A stretch of DNA of 64,000 nt from Stappia stellulata DSM 5886 (GCF_000423705.1 NZ_KE384082.1:866843-930842), one strand, 5' to 3'; counted from the first letter of the stretch, positions 11,759 to 21,665 are shown. Notes: generated by a model from the sequence alone, not told the origin. Translations and numbers: made by a program.

Positions 11759-12369
11759 ACCGAAAGCTCCTTGAGGCCAAGACGGATGAGCGTCGCGGTA
11801 TCGGCCCCCTCACCGGCCGACTTGACCGCCTTGGAGACGGCCCCACTCGCCTGTGCGGAGGGGTAACCGAGGTTGACCAGCGCGGACACCGCATCGCTAA
11901 CCGCCGAGGACGCACCGCTCGAGGCCTGCTGCGACACGGAGATCGTGTCCGCATCGACGCTGGAATAGGCGGGCGCCTTGCTCTTCAGCTCCGTGACGAT
12001 GCGCTCCGCCACCCGCTTGCCGATGCCCGGCGTGCGTGTGATCGCCGCCGTGTCGCCCAGCGCGATGGCATTGGCGATCTCCGACGCCGACATGACGCCA
12101 AGCGCCGCCAGCGCCACCTTGGCGCCGACGCCCTGCACCGTCATCAGGAGCTGGAACCACGCCTGCTCGGCGCGCGAGGAGAACCCGTAGAGCCGGATCA
12201 TGTCCTCGCGCACGATGGTCTCGATGTGAAGCGCCGCCGCCTCGCCGGGCGAGGGCAGGCCCTGCAGCACGCGCGCCGGGCAATAGACGAGATAGCCGAC
12301 ACCGCCGACATCGAGGATCAGGTGATCCTCGCCGATTTCGTCGACGCGCCCCTTGAGCTTTCCAATCAT
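11755..12369 (-). CDS. ruvA: Holliday junction DNA-binding protein RuvA
   Basis: RuvA (204 aa) binds four-way junctions and loads RuvB. It opens with [12 protein letters not shown] (OB fold), has tandem HhH motifs (for example [14 protein letters not shown] and [14 protein letters not shown]), then a flexible linker and a small C-terminal RuvB-binding domain. The start at 12369 shares one base with the ruvC stop (TGATG). Confidence 0.97.
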   Translation of the reverse strand: MIGKLKGRVDEIGEDHLILDVGGVGYLVYCPARVLQGLPSPGEAAALHIETIVREDMIRLYGFSSRAEQAWFQLLMTVQGVGAKVALAALGVMSASEIANAIALGDTAAITRTPGIGKRVAERIVTELKSKAPAYSSVDADTISVSQQASSGASSAVSDAVSALVNLGYPSAQASGAVSKAVKSAGEGADTATLIRLGLKELSV

Positions 12370-12884
12370 CAGACGAGCCCCTCCGCGATCCGGGCAATGG
12401 CGCGCGCGCCGCGATGCTGGGCGTGACACACGGCAATGGCCAGCGCATCTGCCGCATCGTCGGAATTGAAGGTCGCCTTCGGCATCAGCACCTTCACCAT
12501 CATACGGATCTGGTCCTTGTCGGCGTGGCCGGTGCCGACCACGGTCTTCTTGACGAGATTGGGCGCGTATTCGGCAACGGAAAGCCCATTGAGCGCGGGA
12601 ACGAGCAACGCGATTCCGCGCGCCTGGCCCAGCTTCAACGTGGCCCCGGCATCCTTGTTGACGAAAGTCAGTTCCACCGCCGTTTCGTCCGGCCGGCTCT
12701 CGGCGACCACCTCCTGCAGCCCGTCATGCAACTGACGCAGCCGGTCGGCCAGGGTCTTGCGGTTGTCGGAGATCACCGTCCCGCTCGCGATAAAGGTCAG
12801 CCGGTTGCCGCTGGCGCCAATCAGGCCCCAACCGGTGCGGCGCAAACCGGGATCAATTCCCAGAATTCGAATCGGCGCTGTCAT
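12369..12884 (-). CDS. ruvC: Crossover junction endodeoxyribonuclease RuvC
   Basis: RuvC (171 aa) resolves Holliday junctions by paired nicks. The RNase H-like fold is evident from [14 protein letters not shown] near the N-terminus, holding the first catalytic Asp, with Glu in [10 protein letters not shown] and C-terminal Asp residues in the [15 protein letters not shown] segment. The ATG at 12884 begins the conserved domain. It is the first gene of the minus-strand run that continues to glmM. Confidence 0.96.
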   Translation of the reverse strand: MTAPIRILGIDPGLRRTGWGLIGASGNRLTFIASGTVISDNRKTLADRLRQLHDGLQEVVAESRPDETAVELTFVNKDAGATLKLGQARGIALLVPALNGLSVAEYAPNLVKKTVVGTGHADKDQIRMMVKVLMPKATFNSDDAADALAIAVCHAQHRGARAIARIAEGLV

Positions 12885-13097
12885 GGAACAAATCGGTAAC
12901 GCCAATCGCGCGCCGTGACCAGAGGCAGCACCGGCAAGCCGCCGTTTTCCAGCGCGCAAGAGCGCGCAAAGGATGGCGGGACGGGCTTGCCTTTCGCCGC
13001 AGTTGCCGGTCCACTGGAGCGCTCGCTAGTCTCAAGCCTCCGTCCCACCCCGATCCCGCGGCCTCGCCGGCTTCCCCACGCACCCGAACGGACCGAC

Positions 13098-13874
13098 ATG
13101 CCGACAGTTCTCGTCGACCTTTTCGCGCAGCTGCCAGAGCCTGGAACGCTGGCCCTGCTCGTTGCGGCGATCGCGCTCGCCGGTGCCGTGCGCGGCTTTT
13201 CCGGCTTCGGCGCGGCGATGATCTTCATGCCGGCCGCGTCCAGCGTGATCGATCCGGCCGCTGCGGCGGCCGGGTTTCTGCTGCTCGATACGCTCGTGAC
13301 CCTGCCGCTTCTGGCCGGCGCCGTGCGGCGTTGCGACTGGTCGACCGTGCTTCCCGCCTGTATCGGCGCGATGATCATGGTCCCGCTCGGCGCCGCGATC
13401 CTCGCGCGGGCCGACACGCTGGCGCTCAGATGGAGCCTGTCGACCATCGTGCTGATCGCACTGGCGCTTCTGGTTTTCGGATATCGCTATACGCGCGCGC
13501 CGGGCCGGCTGGCCTCCGTGGCCGTCGGCGCCTTTGCCGGACTTTTGTCCGGCGTTTCGCAGGTGTCCGCCCCGCCGGTGGTGGTGTTCTGGGCCGCGGG
13601 CCCCAAGCCACCCGCCGTGATCCGGGCCAATCTGATCACCTTCTTCGCTGTCGTGGGCGTCTCGGTCTTCGCCGCCTTTCTCTACAACGGCTTCTACTCA
13701 CGCGCCGTGATTGCCCTTTTCCTGGTGCTTGCACCGGTCTACGGCCTGATGATCTATGCCGGCGCGCGCGGCTTTGGAACGGCCTCTCCGCAAGCCTATC
13801 GCCCGGTGGCCTACGGGATCATTCTGTTTTCCGCGATCTCGAGCCTTCCGCTTCTCGATCCCTGGCTGCGGTAA
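13098..13874 (+). CDS. TauE/SafE family membrane transporter
   Basis: An integral membrane protein (258 aa, about 8 hydrophobic segments) of the TauE/SafE (DUF81) family, associated with export of sulfite, sulfonates or other small organic anions. The family signature is seen in AGAVRGFSGFGAAMIFMP and repeated in the second half (GLLSGVSQVSAPPVV). The substrate cannot be told from sequence. It is divergent from ruvC and convergent with the chemoreceptor gene, 11 bp apart. The start follows family length; no strong Shine-Dalgarno is visible. Confidence 0.82.
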   Translation: MPTVLVDLFAQLPEPGTLALLVAAIALAGAVRGFSGFGAAMIFMPAASSVIDPAAAAAGFLLLDTLVTLPLLAGAVRRCDWSTVLPACIGAMIMVPLGAAILARADTLALRWSLSTIVLIALALLVFGYRYTRAPGRLASVAVGAFAGLLSGVSQVSAPPVVVFWAAGPKPPAVIRANLITFFAVVGVSVFAAFLYNGFYSRAVIALFLVLAPVYGLMIYAGARGFGTASPQAYRPVAYGIILFSAISSLPLLDPWLR

Positions 13875-13885
13875 ATCCGACGCCC

Positions 13886-15235
13886 TCAGGCGGCGCGCAC
13901 GGTCTGGATCAGCTCGCGCATGCGCTCGTCCAGATTGGCGATATGGGCATTGAGCGCGGAGGAATGCTCGCGCACCTGACCCGCAACCGCGCTGCCGCGC
14001 TCCGCGGCCCCGCCAATGTCATGCGTGCTTGCCGTGACCCGGCCCGTGCCGTCGGAGGCTTGCGAGATGTTGCGGGAAATCTCGCCGGTTGCGGCGCCTT
14101 GCTCCTCCACGGCGGCGGCAATGGCGGTCGAGATATCGTTCATGTTCTGGATCGTGGAGGACACGCCACCGATGGCTTCGGCCGACTCGTTGGTCGCGGT
14201 CTGGATTTCACCGATCTGGGCAGCGATTTCCGCCGTCGCCTTGGCGGTCTGTTCCGCGAGCCCCTTCACCTCTGCAGCAACCACCGCGAAGCCCTTGCCC
14301 GCCTCCCCGGCGCGCGCCGCCTCAATGGTCGCATTCAGCGCAAGCAGGTTGGTCTGGCCCGCGATATCGGAGATCAGTCTGACGATGTCGCCGATCTTCT
14401 GCGAGGCGGCTGTCAGCGAACCGATCTTCTCGTTGGACTTGGCGGCATTGTTCACCGCGAGATCGGAAATGCGGGTCGCCTCGCTCACCTGGCGTGCGAT
14501 CTCATGGATGCTGGCGCTCAGTTCCTCGGCTGCGGACGCGACGGCCTGAACGTTCTGCGAGGCCTCGGAGGCAGCCCCCTGGGCAAAGCGAGACCGATCC
14601 GTCGTCTGTTCGGCAACCTCGCCCAGATCGGTCGAGGCCGCATCAAGCGCGGAGGCCGAGGCGACGCAGGTTTCCACCACCGTGCCGACCGCAGTCTCGA
14701 ACTCGCCTGCCAGTCGCTCGAGCGTGTCGCGGCGGTCGCGACGGCCGGCATCGATATAGACCGAAATCGCAAGATCCATGTCGAGCATGGCCGCGGACAA
14801 CACCGCTTTCTGCAGGGCCGTCATCCGTTGCGGATCGCCCCGGCGCAGAAACCCGCCTGCACACGCCGTCTGGATCGCCTCCATCAGGCCGGAGGCGAGA
14901 AAATTGTATCCGCCGATGTACCACTTCGGCTCCAGGCCAAGCCGGTTGTGCGTCTCGCCGACCTTGGTCACGGATTCGACGTAATGCGTATCGAACAGCC
15001 CGTCGGTGATCGTGTCCCAGTGACGCAGCTGCATCTCCTTGGCGTGATCCATGTGCCTGGCGTTCTTGAAGAAGGCCTGCGTTTCGGAAAAACTCCCGAC
15101 ATGCTGGTAGAAGGCGTCGAGCACCTGGGGAAGGGCCTGCATGAGCAGTGGCTTCGCCTCGCGCAGCAGGGTCATGGCCGCTTGATCCAATTTGTAAAAA
15201 TCGCGGCGCGCGGCAATTTCAGCATGATAGGACAT
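13886..15235 (-). CDS. Globin-coupled soluble methyl-accepting chemotaxis protein (HemAT-like)
   Basis: A cytoplasmic chemoreceptor of 449 aa without membrane segments. Residues about 1-165 form a globin sensor domain. The stretch [19 protein letters not shown] contains the proximal haem His (about 96) typical of HemAT. A helical linker leads to the MCP signalling domain, with the hairpin tip [20 protein letters not shown] near 291-310. The likely role is aerotaxis or gas sensing through CheA/CheW, neither of which is in the window. The ATG at 15235 has GGAGG 8 nt upstream, so I prefer it to an in-frame ATG at 15301. Confidence 0.92.
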   Translation of the reverse strand: MSYHAEIAARRDFYKLDQAAMTLLREAKPLLMQALPQVLDAFYQHVGSFSETQAFFKNARHMDHAKEMQLRHWDTITDGLFDTHYVESVTKVGETHNRLGLEPKWYIGGYNFLASGLMEAIQTACAGGFLRRGDPQRMTALQKAVLSAAMLDMDLAISVYIDAGRRDRRDTLERLAGEFETAVGTVVETCVASASALDAASTDLGEVAEQTTDRSRFAQGAASEASQNVQAVASAAEELSASIHEIARQVSEATRISDLAVNNAAKSNEKIGSLTAASQKIGDIVRLISDIAGQTNLLALNATIEAARAGEAGKGFAVVAAEVKGLAEQTAKATAEIAAQIGEIQTATNESAEAIGGVSSTIQNMNDISTAIAAAVEEQGAATGEISRNISQASDGTGRVTASTHDIGGAAERGSAVAGQVREHSSALNAHIANLDERMRELIQTVRAA

Positions 15236-15626
15236 TCTCGCTTCCTCCACAGTCCGGAGACGGTCTTTTTCCCTTGCCCCGGCGTCAGGATAATTCCTCA
15301 AGCACGTTTAAATAAATTTAATCCAATAGGGCAGGATCTTTTCCTTATTGGAAAGAGTGAATATCGAAATCAAAAAAACCGAGGTTTCCTTATCGTAATC
15401 TGGAAATTACGAACAAATTCCAAAAATAAAAAACGAATCCCAACCCTCGTAATTCAATAGAAATCGAAATATTAAAAAAATCATTTTAGGAAAATGGAAA
15501 AACAGCACAATTCCCCAAAGTCATATTATGTATAGTCATGGCAAGGCAGGGCCTTACTTTCAGAAATCACTTTTCTTCCGACGACCCGCCGGCTTCGGCA
15601 AACGCTTGAACAGGCGTAGAAAATAG
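15236..15626. other. AT-rich intergenic block upstream of the chemoreceptor
   Basis: About 390 bp without a gene. From roughly 15300 to 15540 the sequence is strikingly AT-rich, with A/T homopolymers, in contrast to its surroundings. It holds a 6-bp inverted repeat with 5-nt spacer (TTTCC-TTATT-GGAAA, near 15339-15356), a second hairpin-like repeat around CGTAAT...ATTACG (near 15394-15411), and TTAA-N6-TTAA near 15309-15323, one base short of the CtrA spacing. It probably carries the promoter and control sites of the chemoreceptor gene; I cannot define the promoter. Confidence 0.5.
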
Positions 15627-15654
15627 AAAAACCGCCGGCGGGACCGGCGGTTTT
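15627..15654 (-). terminator. Intrinsic terminator after yebC
   Basis: The 8-bp stem ACCGCCGG (15631-15638) pairs with CCGGCGGT (15644-15651), loop 15639-15643. It is flanked by AAAA on the left and TTTT on the right, so on the minus strand the stem is followed by a T run. It lies about 30 bp past the yebC stop. Confidence 0.8.
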
Positions 15655-15684
15655 GTTTTCGGGCGAACGTATGTGTCGAGAGGT

Positions 15685-16434
15685 TCAGGCCGCAGTCAGG
15701 CTTGCCAGGGTCTCATCGTCGATGTCGTAATTTGCAAAGACGTTTTGCACGTCATCGTCATCCTCGAACATCGCGATCAGCTTGAACATCGTCTGCGCCT
15801 TGTCCGCATCGAGCGGGGTCAGGTTCTGCGGCTTCCAGATCGCCTTCACCGTTTCGGCCTCGCCGAGCGCCGACTCGAGCGCCTTGGAAACATCACCCAG
15901 GTCCTCGAAGGCGCAAATGATGACGTGGCTTTCGGCATCCGACTGCACATCCTCGGCACCGGCCTCGATGGCAGCTTCGAGCATGTCGTCGGCGGTGCCG
16001 GTCGAAGCGGGATAGACAATCTCGCCGACACGGTCGAACATGAAGGCAACCGACCCTGTCTCGCCCATCGAGCCGCCGCACTTGGAGAAATAGGAGCGCA
16101 CGTTCGATGCGGATCGGTTGCGGTTGTCGGTGAGGAGCTCGACGATCACCGCCACGCCTGCCGGGCCGTAGCCCTCGTAGCGGAGCTCTTCATAGTTGTC
16201 GCCATCGCCGGATTGCGACTTGTTGATCGCGCGCTGGATGTTGTCCTTGGGCATGGACTGGGCCTTGGCGTTTTGAACCGCCAGGCGCAGACGCGGATTG
16301 GCATTGATATCCGGCCCGCCCATCTTGGCCGCGACCGTGATCTCCTTCGACAGCTTGGAAAAGATCTTGGAACGGACCGCGTCCTGACGGCCCTTGCGGT
16401 GCATGATGTTCTTGAATTGGGAATGTCCGGCCAT
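15685..16434 (-). CDS. yebC: YebC/PmpR family protein (TACO1 family)
   Basis: A 249-aa cytoplasmic protein of the YebC family, described both as a DNA-binding regulator and as a ribosome-associated factor that relieves stalling. The N-terminus [18 protein letters not shown] is diagnostic, and length is exactly typical. The ATG at 16434 has AGGA 6 nt upstream; longer in-frame extensions lack homology. In many bacteria yebC precedes ruvC; here it is a few kb upstream of ruvC, separated by the TauE and chemoreceptor genes. Confidence 0.96.
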   Translation of the reverse strand: MAGHSQFKNIMHRKGRQDAVRSKIFSKLSKEITVAAKMGGPDINANPRLRLAVQNAKAQSMPKDNIQRAINKSQSGDGDNYEELRYEGYGPAGVAVIVELLTDNRNRSASNVRSYFSKCGGSMGETGSVAFMFDRVGEIVYPASTGTADDMLEAAIEAGAEDVQSDAESHVIICAFEDLGDVSKALESALGEAETVKAIWKPQNLTPLDADKAQTMFKLIAMFEDDDDVQNVFANYDIDDETLASLTAA

Positions 16435-16638
16435 GTCGTGTCCTGGTTCGTCGCTGTGTCGTCCGGGGCTTGCAAGGCCGGCCAGCGGGAGACAAGGCGA
16501 AGCTGTCCCCGAGGGCGATTTCGCACCGGCTTGCCGCAAGGTCGCATTCGATGATCGTCAGCGGTGCCGTTGCCGAAGCCCGGACTGGGAATTGGATCGC
16601 CGCGTTATAGGCCGCGACGCACCAAAAATCCAGAGACC

Positions 16639-17469
16639 CTACGCAGAGGCAGGCCAGAACGGCGGCAGCGCCGGGCTGAGCCGGCCGCCGAGCCGCAGCG
16701 GCGCCACTGCTGTGGCCAGTCCCGTCCGGTCGTCGGTCTCCACCGCAACGCCGCAAACGGTGGCCTCGCCGAGCGCCGGGGTGAAGCGGCCGGACGGGAT
16801 CTTGCGCAGGAACCGGGAGATCGGCTCGTCCTTTTCCATGCCGAGCACGGAATCGTAATCGCCGCACATGCCGGCATCGCTCATGTAGGCGGTCCCGCCG
16901 GGAAGGATCTGGTGATCCGCCGTCGGGGCATGCGTGTGCGTGCCGACAACCAGCGACGCGCGCCCGTCGGCGAAATGCGCCAGCGCCTGCTTTTCGCTCG
17001 TCGCCTCTGCATGCATGTCGATCACCACGGCATCGACCACCTGGCCGAGCGGCGTGCTGTCCAGCAAGGTGTCGATGGCCATGAACGGATCGTCGAGACT
17101 GTCCATGAACACACGTCCCATCGCATTGGCGACGAGAACGCGCGCGCCGTTGCGGGCAGTGAAGATATTGGCGCCGCGCCCTGGCGCGCCCGGCGGAAAG
17201 TTGATCGGTCGAAGCAGGCGGTCCTGCCGCCCGATATAGACCAGCGTGTCGCGCTGGTCCCAGACATGGTTGCCGGTGGTGACCACATCGGCACCGGCAT
17301 CGAGCACGTCCTGGAGGATCTCCTCGGTAATGCCGAACCCGGCCGCCGCATTCTCGCCGTTGACGATGACGAAATCGATCGCGTTGGTTTCAACCAGACC
17401 CGGAAGCGCATCGATGGCCGCTTGCCGACCGCTGCGCCCGACAAGATCTCCCAAAAACAACAGCCGCAT
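16639..17469 (-). CDS. YmdB-like metallophosphoesterase (TIGR00282 family)
   Basis: A 276-aa calcineurin-like phosphodiesterase related to Bacillus YmdB, which hydrolyses 2',3'-cyclic nucleotides. Metal-ligand motifs are intact: GDLVG (Asp8), NGEN (Glu39-Asn40), GNHVWD (Asn67-His68), DMHAE and GTHTHAPTAD. The gene begins 2 bp after the folate cyclo-ligase stop, so the two are almost certainly co-translated. Physiological substrate in alphaproteobacteria is not established. Confidence 0.88.
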   Translation of the reverse strand: MRLLFLGDLVGRSGRQAAIDALPGLVETNAIDFVIVNGENAAAGFGITEEILQDVLDAGADVVTTGNHVWDQRDTLVYIGRQDRLLRPINFPPGAPGRGANIFTARNGARVLVANAMGRVFMDSLDDPFMAIDTLLDSTPLGQVVDAVVIDMHAEATSEKQALAHFADGRASLVVGTHTHAPTADHQILPGGTAYMSDAGMCGDYDSVLGMEKDEPISRFLRKIPSGRFTPALGEATVCGVAVETDDRTGLATAVAPLRLGGRLSPALPPFWPASA

Positions 17470-17471
17470 GC

Positions 17472-18128
17472 CTACTCGTGCTCCTTGAATTCCATGAGGC
17501 CGGCCTCCGTCAGGATCCGGTCGAGCCGCTGGTCGTGGGCCTCTTCCGGCACGACGTCGGCGCATTGTGCGTGAAACGCCAGCCCGACGGTCGCGGGGCG
17601 ACGCCCCAGCTGCCCGGTGATCCGGGCGATTGCCCGGTCGTAATACCCCCGCCCGTAGCCGATACGCGCACCGCGCATGTCGAAAGCGGCAAGCGGAACG
17701 AGCATGCAGTCGGGAACGAGCTCCTGCGCATCCGCCGGCGGCTCGACCGTCCCGAAACCGGCGCGCACCAGCACGGTTTCGCGCGTCAGGCGGCGAAACA
17801 CAAGTTCGCCCTCGACGATTGCGGGAAGGCAGAGCGCATGCCCGCGAGCACGCAACGCATCCATCAGCGGGCGGGGATCGATCTCGTCGCGGATCGGCCA
17901 GAAGCCTGAGACTGTGGCACCTTGGGGGAAATCGAGTGCATCGAGATGGGCGACAAGCGCGAGACTGCCTTCGATCCGAACTTGCGGATCAAGCGCGGCA
18001 CGCCGGGCAAGGGCGGCTGAGCGAACGGCCGCCTTGCGCGCCGCCATTTCCGGATCGGCGACATCGCGGTCCGGCGTGTCCGATGCGCGCAACGGGTCCG
18101 GCGGTCGGAAATCGGATGCTGCCGTCAC
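17472..18128 (-). CDS. fau: 5-formyltetrahydrofolate cyclo-ligase
   Basis: Converts 5-formyl-THF to 5,10-methenyl-THF using ATP, recycling a folate dead-end product. The 218-aa protein has the family's C-terminal signature RIGYGRGYYDR and, upstream, GFWPIRDEID. The start used is a GTG at 18128 with GAGAG 6 nt upstream; an in-frame ATG at 18047 (MAARKAAVRS) would give a more typical N-terminus and is a real alternative. It lies just downstream of the 6S RNA, the widely conserved ssrS-ygfA arrangement. Confidence 0.9.
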   Translation of the reverse strand: MTAASDFRPPDPLRASDTPDRDVADPEMAARKAAVRSAALARRAALDPQVRIEGSLALVAHLDALDFPQGATVSGFWPIRDEIDPRPLMDALRARGHALCLPAIVEGELVFRRLTRETVLVRAGFGTVEPPADAQELVPDCMLVPLAAFDMRGARIGYGRGYYDRAIARITGQLGRRPATVGLAFHAQCADVVPEEAHDQRLDRILTEAGLMEFKEHE

Positions 18129-18189
18129 GATACGCTCTCTTCAGACAGAAAACACTTGTACAGACGGGCCGGAACGGCCGGAAAATGCG

Positions 18190-18352
18190 AATGACGTGGC
18201 CGCATCAGCCGTTGGAGTTTGCAATCCCGGGAAACCTACTGTGTAGGTGGGCGCCGTGTGCCCAAGCCCACGGGCGAGGGCAGGAACAGCTCCCAAGGGA
18301 TGCGTAAGGCCCCGGGGATATGTCTCCTGACGAACCGCGCAGCCACGCCAGT
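18190..18352 (-). ncRNA. ssrS: 6S RNA
   Basis: Located between zapA and fau, the classic 6S RNA position. The predicted transcript of about 160 nt has a closing stem in which GGCGTGGCTGCG near the 5' end pairs with TGCGGCCACGTC at the 3' end (12 pairs with a few G-U). Inside is a large, mostly unpaired central region with the CCCCGGGGCCTTA and GGGAGCTGTTCC segments that resemble alphaproteobacterial 6S RNAs, plus a hairpin CCTACACAGTAGG. 6S RNA sequesters housekeeping RNA polymerase in stationary phase. Ends are inferred from the stem and the -10 element, so they are accurate to a few bases only. Confidence 0.82.
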
Positions 18353-18356
18353 TCTG

Positions 18357-18386
18357 GATATAGGGTCGGCGCCGCGCCAAACACAA
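18357..18386 (-). promoter_or_regulatory. Probable promoter of the 6S RNA
   Basis: On the minus strand TATATC (18357-18362) sits about 6 nt before the inferred 6S start. TTGTGT (18381-18386) lies 18 nt upstream of it. The spacing and position fit a sigma-70-type promoter; the -35 overlaps the left arm of an inverted repeat. Confidence 0.5.
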
Positions 18387-18406
18387 CACACGTTTTGTGT
18401 TTGGCG
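18375..18406. repeat. Perfect 12-bp inverted repeat between zapA and ssrS
   Basis: CGCCAAACACAA (18375-18386) is repeated inverted at 18395-18406 with an 8-nt spacer. It begins 37 bp past the zapA stop. It could be a zapA terminator, but no T run follows on the minus strand, or an operator overlapping the 6S promoter. Confidence 0.6.
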
Positions 18407-18443
18407 TTAAAAATCGGAGTGCGCGGTGTCGACCGTGCCCGGG

Positions 18444-18821
18444 TCAGGCGTCAGACGAGCGCACCGGACGGCTCAGGCCTTCCGCCAGGGCCTCGATCCG
18501 TTCGGCGGCCTGGGTGACGCGCTCGGCCACGGCGGCCTCACTGCGCTCGGCCCGCTCGAGAGCCGCGCTGCGCGCTTCGCGCAGGCTTTCCACCTCGTCC
18601 TCGAGCGCCTTCAGCCGCCGTTCGCGCTCCGCAAGTTCGTCGGTCACCATGATGCCGGCCATCACCGTGAGCCGGAGGTCGCCGATCTCGCCGAAGCTTC
18701 CCCGCAAGGTGTCGATACAGCCGTCGAAGCGGCGGGCCAGTCCGGTCAGCCGCTCCTCCTCGCCATCGTCGCAGGCCATGCGAAAGCTGCGGCCGTTGAT
18801 GGTCACGATGATCTGCGCCAT
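18444..18821 (-). CDS. zapA: Cell division protein ZapA
   Basis: ZapA (125 aa) bundles FtsZ filaments and promotes Z-ring assembly. The N-terminal domain IIVTINGRSFRMACDDGEE is characteristic, followed by a long amphipathic helix with heptad pattern (about 62-118) that forms the coiled-coil dimer. The ATG at 18821 has GAGGAGG with 4 nt spacing. It is 9 bp downstream of the DUF4164 gene, so the two form an operon upstream of the 6S RNA. Confidence 0.93.
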   Translation of the reverse strand: MAQIIVTINGRSFRMACDDGEEERLTGLARRFDGCIDTLRGSFGEIGDLRLTVMAGIMVTDELAERERRLKALEDEVESLREARSAALERAERSEAAVAERVTQAAERIEALAEGLSRPVRSSDA

Positions 18822-18830
18822 GCCGCCTCC

Positions 18831-19145
18831 TCAGCCGCCGTGGGTTTCGAGAACCGAACGGATTGATTCCATCGCCGACACGAGGCGCCGGGACACCTCG
18901 CGGTTTGCATCCTCCAGCCGTCCGACACGGGCTTCCGACGTATCGAGCGTGGCGGCGAGCTGGGATCGGTCGTCACCCAGTCGCTGGACCTCCTGCTGGA
19001 GGCCCGTGACCGACAGGTCGGCCTCTTGCCGGCGCTCCACGGCCGCCTCGAGCCGGCCGACCGCCCGCGTCAGCCGCTCCAGCGCCGCATCGAGCGTACG
19101 CTCTGCCGATCCAGCCCCCATGTGTCCCGTCTCGTCCATTGCCAT
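18831..19145 (-). CDS. DUF4164 coiled-coil protein
   Basis: A 104-aa, almost wholly helical cytoplasmic protein with heptad repeats from about 17 to 98, and no signal or membrane segment. It matches the alphaproteobacterial DUF4164 family, which is typically encoded next to zapA. The function is not established; tight coupling to zapA (9 bp) suggests a division role. The start ATG at 19145 lacks a strong Shine-Dalgarno; a second ATG two codons later is possible. Confidence 0.8.
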   Translation of the reverse strand: MAMDETGHMGAGSAERTLDAALERLTRAVGRLEAAVERRQEADLSVTGLQQEVQRLGDDRSQLAATLDTSEARVGRLEDANREVSRRLVSAMESIRSVLETHGG

Positions 19146-19511
19146 CTTTGCTGTTGTCGCTGCGTCCGCCGACGCCGGGCTTCCCGAAAGCCATCTGTGC
19201 GCCGTCCCGATCCCGGCGCATCGCTATAGCATCCCTTTGCCGAAGAGGCGAGATCGCCGGCCTCGCGCGAACGCCGGTTTTCCCGGCATCCGCTTTGTTG
19301 ACTCCCCGGGGGTTCCTGATATTTGTCGACCCGCTTTGCGCAGGCGGTCAGTAGGCTGCCACGCGACGGCTGATGGCGGGCGCGTTCGCATCCTCTCGAA
19401 ATCTGCCGCGCCCGATCCGACGACATTCCCCGCGCGACAGCCGCGCAGGGCTCGAAATCCAGGACTGCAATGCCCTTGCGGCCCCCCGACAGGGACAGAC
19501 GGAACCTAGCA
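19146..19511. other. Divergent intergenic region, DUF4164 / tkt
   Basis: A 366-bp gap between divergent genes, expected to hold both promoters. The only candidate I can support is TTGACT (19298-19303), 16 nt, then TATTTG (19320-19325), reading towards tkt. That would leave a leader of about 180 nt with no recognisable riboswitch. On the other strand TATAGC near 19229-19234 could be a -10 for the DUF4164-zapA operon. No open reading frame here looks real. Confidence 0.4.
19298..19325 (+). promoter_or_regulatory. Candidate tkt promoter
   Basis: TTGACT and TATTTG with a 16-nt spacer form a near-consensus sigma-70 promoter directed to tkt. The evidence is sequence similarity only. Confidence 0.35.
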
Positions 19512-21500
19512 ATGACCGATCTTGAAAAACACAATCGCATGGCGAATGCGATCCGTTTCCTCGCCGCAGACGCCGTCGAGGCTGCCAAGTCGGGTCATCC
19601 CGGCCTGCCCATGGGCGCCGCCGACATCGCCACCGTTCTGTTCACCCAGGTGATGCACTACGATCCGACGCATCCCAACTGGCCGGACCGCGACCGCTTC
19701 GTGCTGTCCGCCGGCCACGGGTCGATGCTTCTCTATGCGGTGCATTATCTGCTCGGGTCGGACGACTTTACCCTCGACCAACTCAAAAATTTCCGTCAGC
19801 TCGGCGCGCTGACCGCCGGCCATCCCGAATACGGTCACGGCGCGGGCATCGAGACCACCACCGGCCCGCTCGGCCAGGGGCTGGCAAACGCCGTGGGCAT
19901 GGCGATGGCCGAGCGCCACATGCGCGAAACCTTCGGCGCCGAGCTTGCCGACCATTACACCTATACGCTCGTCGGTGACGGCTGCCTGATGGAAGGCATC
20001 AGCCAGGAAGCGATTTCGCTTGCCGGCCACCTCAAGCTCAACCGCTTGGTCGTCATCTGGGACGACAACGGCATTTCCATCGATGGCAAGGTGTCGATTA
20101 CCGACAGCACCGACCAGCTCGAGCGTTTCCAGGCGAGCGGCTGGGCGACCGTCGCGATCGACGGCCACGATCCCGAGGCCATCGCCTCGGCCCTCAACGC
20201 CGCACGCGAGAGCGACCGCCCGACCCTGATTGCCGCAAAGACCACCATCGGCTTCGGCGCCCCCAACAAGGGCGGCACCGAAAAGGTCCACGGCGCGCCG
20301 CTCGGTGCGGAAGAGCTCGCCGCCACCCGCAAGGCGCTCGGCTGGGCGCATGAGCCCTTCGAGGTGCCGAGCGACATTCTCGACGCCTGGCGGATTGCCG
20401 GCCTGCGCTCGGGCCAGACCCGCAAGGACTGGGAAAAACGCCTCGCCGAGGCGGATGCCGAGACCCGTGGCGAGTTCGAGCGTCGCCTGCGCGGCGATCT
20501 TCCCTCCGGTTTCGCCGACGCAATGACCGCGCTGAAGAAGCAGATTGCCTCCGACCGCCCGACGATGGCGACCCGCAAGGCTTCGGAATATGTGCTCGGC
20601 ACGATCAACCAGGCGATTCCGGAGACGATTGGCGGATCGGCCGACCTGACCGGCTCCAACAACACCCGCACGGCCGAGACCGGCGCGATCACGCCGGAGG
20701 ACTTCACCGGCCGCTATATTCACTGGGGCATCCGCGAACACGGCATGGCCGCCGCGATGAACGGCATGGCGCTGCATGGCGGCATGATCCCCTATTCCGG
20801 CACGTTCCTGGTCTTCTCCGACTATGCGCGCCCGGCCATGCGCCTTGCCGGACTGATGAAGCAGCGCGTCATCCACGTGATGACCCATGACAGCATCGGC
20901 CTTGGCGAAGACGGCCCGACCCATCAGCCGGTGGAGCACTACGCCGCGCTGAGGGCCATTCCCAATCTCGACTTCTACCGTCCCGCCGACGTCACGGAGA
21001 CGCTGGAATGCTGGCAGCTCGCGCTGGAAGCGCGCGATGCGCCGAGCGTGCTGGCGCTGACCCGCCAGAACCTCGCGCCGGTCCGAACGACCTTTGAGGA
21101 AGAAAACCTCTGCGCGCGCGGCGCCTATGTTGTCGCCGACGCGGACGACACCCCGGCCGCGACGCTGTTCGCGTCCGGCTCCGAGGTCGAGATCGCGCTC
21201 GAGGCCCGCGAGGCGCTCGTCGCCAAGGGCATCCAGACCCGTGTCGTGTCGGTGCCCTGCATGGAGCGGTTCGAGCGCCAGTCCGACGACTACCAGGCCG
21301 ACGTGATCGGCGGCCCGGGCGTCAAGGTCGCGATCGAGACCGGCATCCGTCAGGGCTGGGACCGGATCATCGGCCGCGACGGCGTGTTCATCGGCATGTC
21401 GGGCTTCGGCGCGAGCGCGCCCTACAAGGAACTCTATGCCCACTTCGGCATTACCGCCGAAGCCGTTGTTGAGGCCGTCACCGACCGCGTCGGCGGCTGA
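19512..21500 (+). CDS. tkt: Transketolase
   Basis: A thiamine-diphosphate enzyme (662 aa, normal length) of the pentose phosphate pathway that moves two-carbon units between ketose and aldose phosphates. The TPP-binding motif [18 protein letters not shown] lies in the N-terminal domain. The pyrimidine and C-terminal domains follow, with GxHG motifs such as [12 protein letters not shown]. The start ATG at 19512 matches the conserved [18 protein letters not shown]. It heads a plus-strand carbon block of tkt, gap, pgk and fba. Confidence 0.97.
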   Translation: MTDLEKHNRMANAIRFLAADAVEAAKSGHPGLPMGAADIATVLFTQVMHYDPTHPNWPDRDRFVLSAGHGSMLLYAVHYLLGSDDFTLDQLKNFRQLGALTAGHPEYGHGAGIETTTGPLGQGLANAVGMAMAERHMRETFGAELADHYTYTLVGDGCLMEGISQEAISLAGHLKLNRLVVIWDDNGISIDGKVSITDSTDQLERFQASGWATVAIDGHDPEAIASALNAARESDRPTLIAAKTTIGFGAPNKGGTEKVHGAPLGAEELAATRKALGWAHEPFEVPSDILDAWRIAGLRSGQTRKDWEKRLAEADAETRGEFERRLRGDLPSGFADAMTALKKQIASDRPTMATRKASEYVLGTINQAIPETIGGSADLTGSNNTRTAETGAITPEDFTGRYIHWGIREHGMAAAMNGMALHGGMIPYSGTFLVFSDYARPAMRLAGLMKQRVIHVMTHDSIGLGEDGPTHQPVEHYAALRAIPNLDFYRPADVTETLECWQLALEARDAPSVLALTRQNLAPVRTTFEEENLCARGAYVVADADDTPAATLFASGSEVEIALEAREALVAKGIQTRVVSVPCMERFERQSDDYQADVIGGPGVKVAIETGIRQGWDRIIGRDGVFIGMSGFGASAPYKELYAHFGITAEAVVEAVTDRVGG

Positions 21501-21665
21501 ACTCTAGGCGCCTGCTCGACCGGACAGGGAGAGCGGGCGTTCCGGCCGGCGGGCACGACGCCTGCCGGCAGGCATTTCGGACAGGTCCGCGCGCAGCCAG
21601 CCACGGCGGCGTCCAACGGGCCGGACTGGACGGCGATTTGCGCCAGGATTTAAGGGGACACTCAC

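Noticed and set aside
15302-15560. A mobile element or CRISPR remnant in the AT-rich block
   Set aside because: No terminal inverted repeats, direct repeats of regular spacing, or transposase fragments are visible.
19506-21443. A 645-codon open frame antisense to tkt
   Set aside because: High GC leaves long antisense frames open. No start context and no recognisable family; transketolase is certain.
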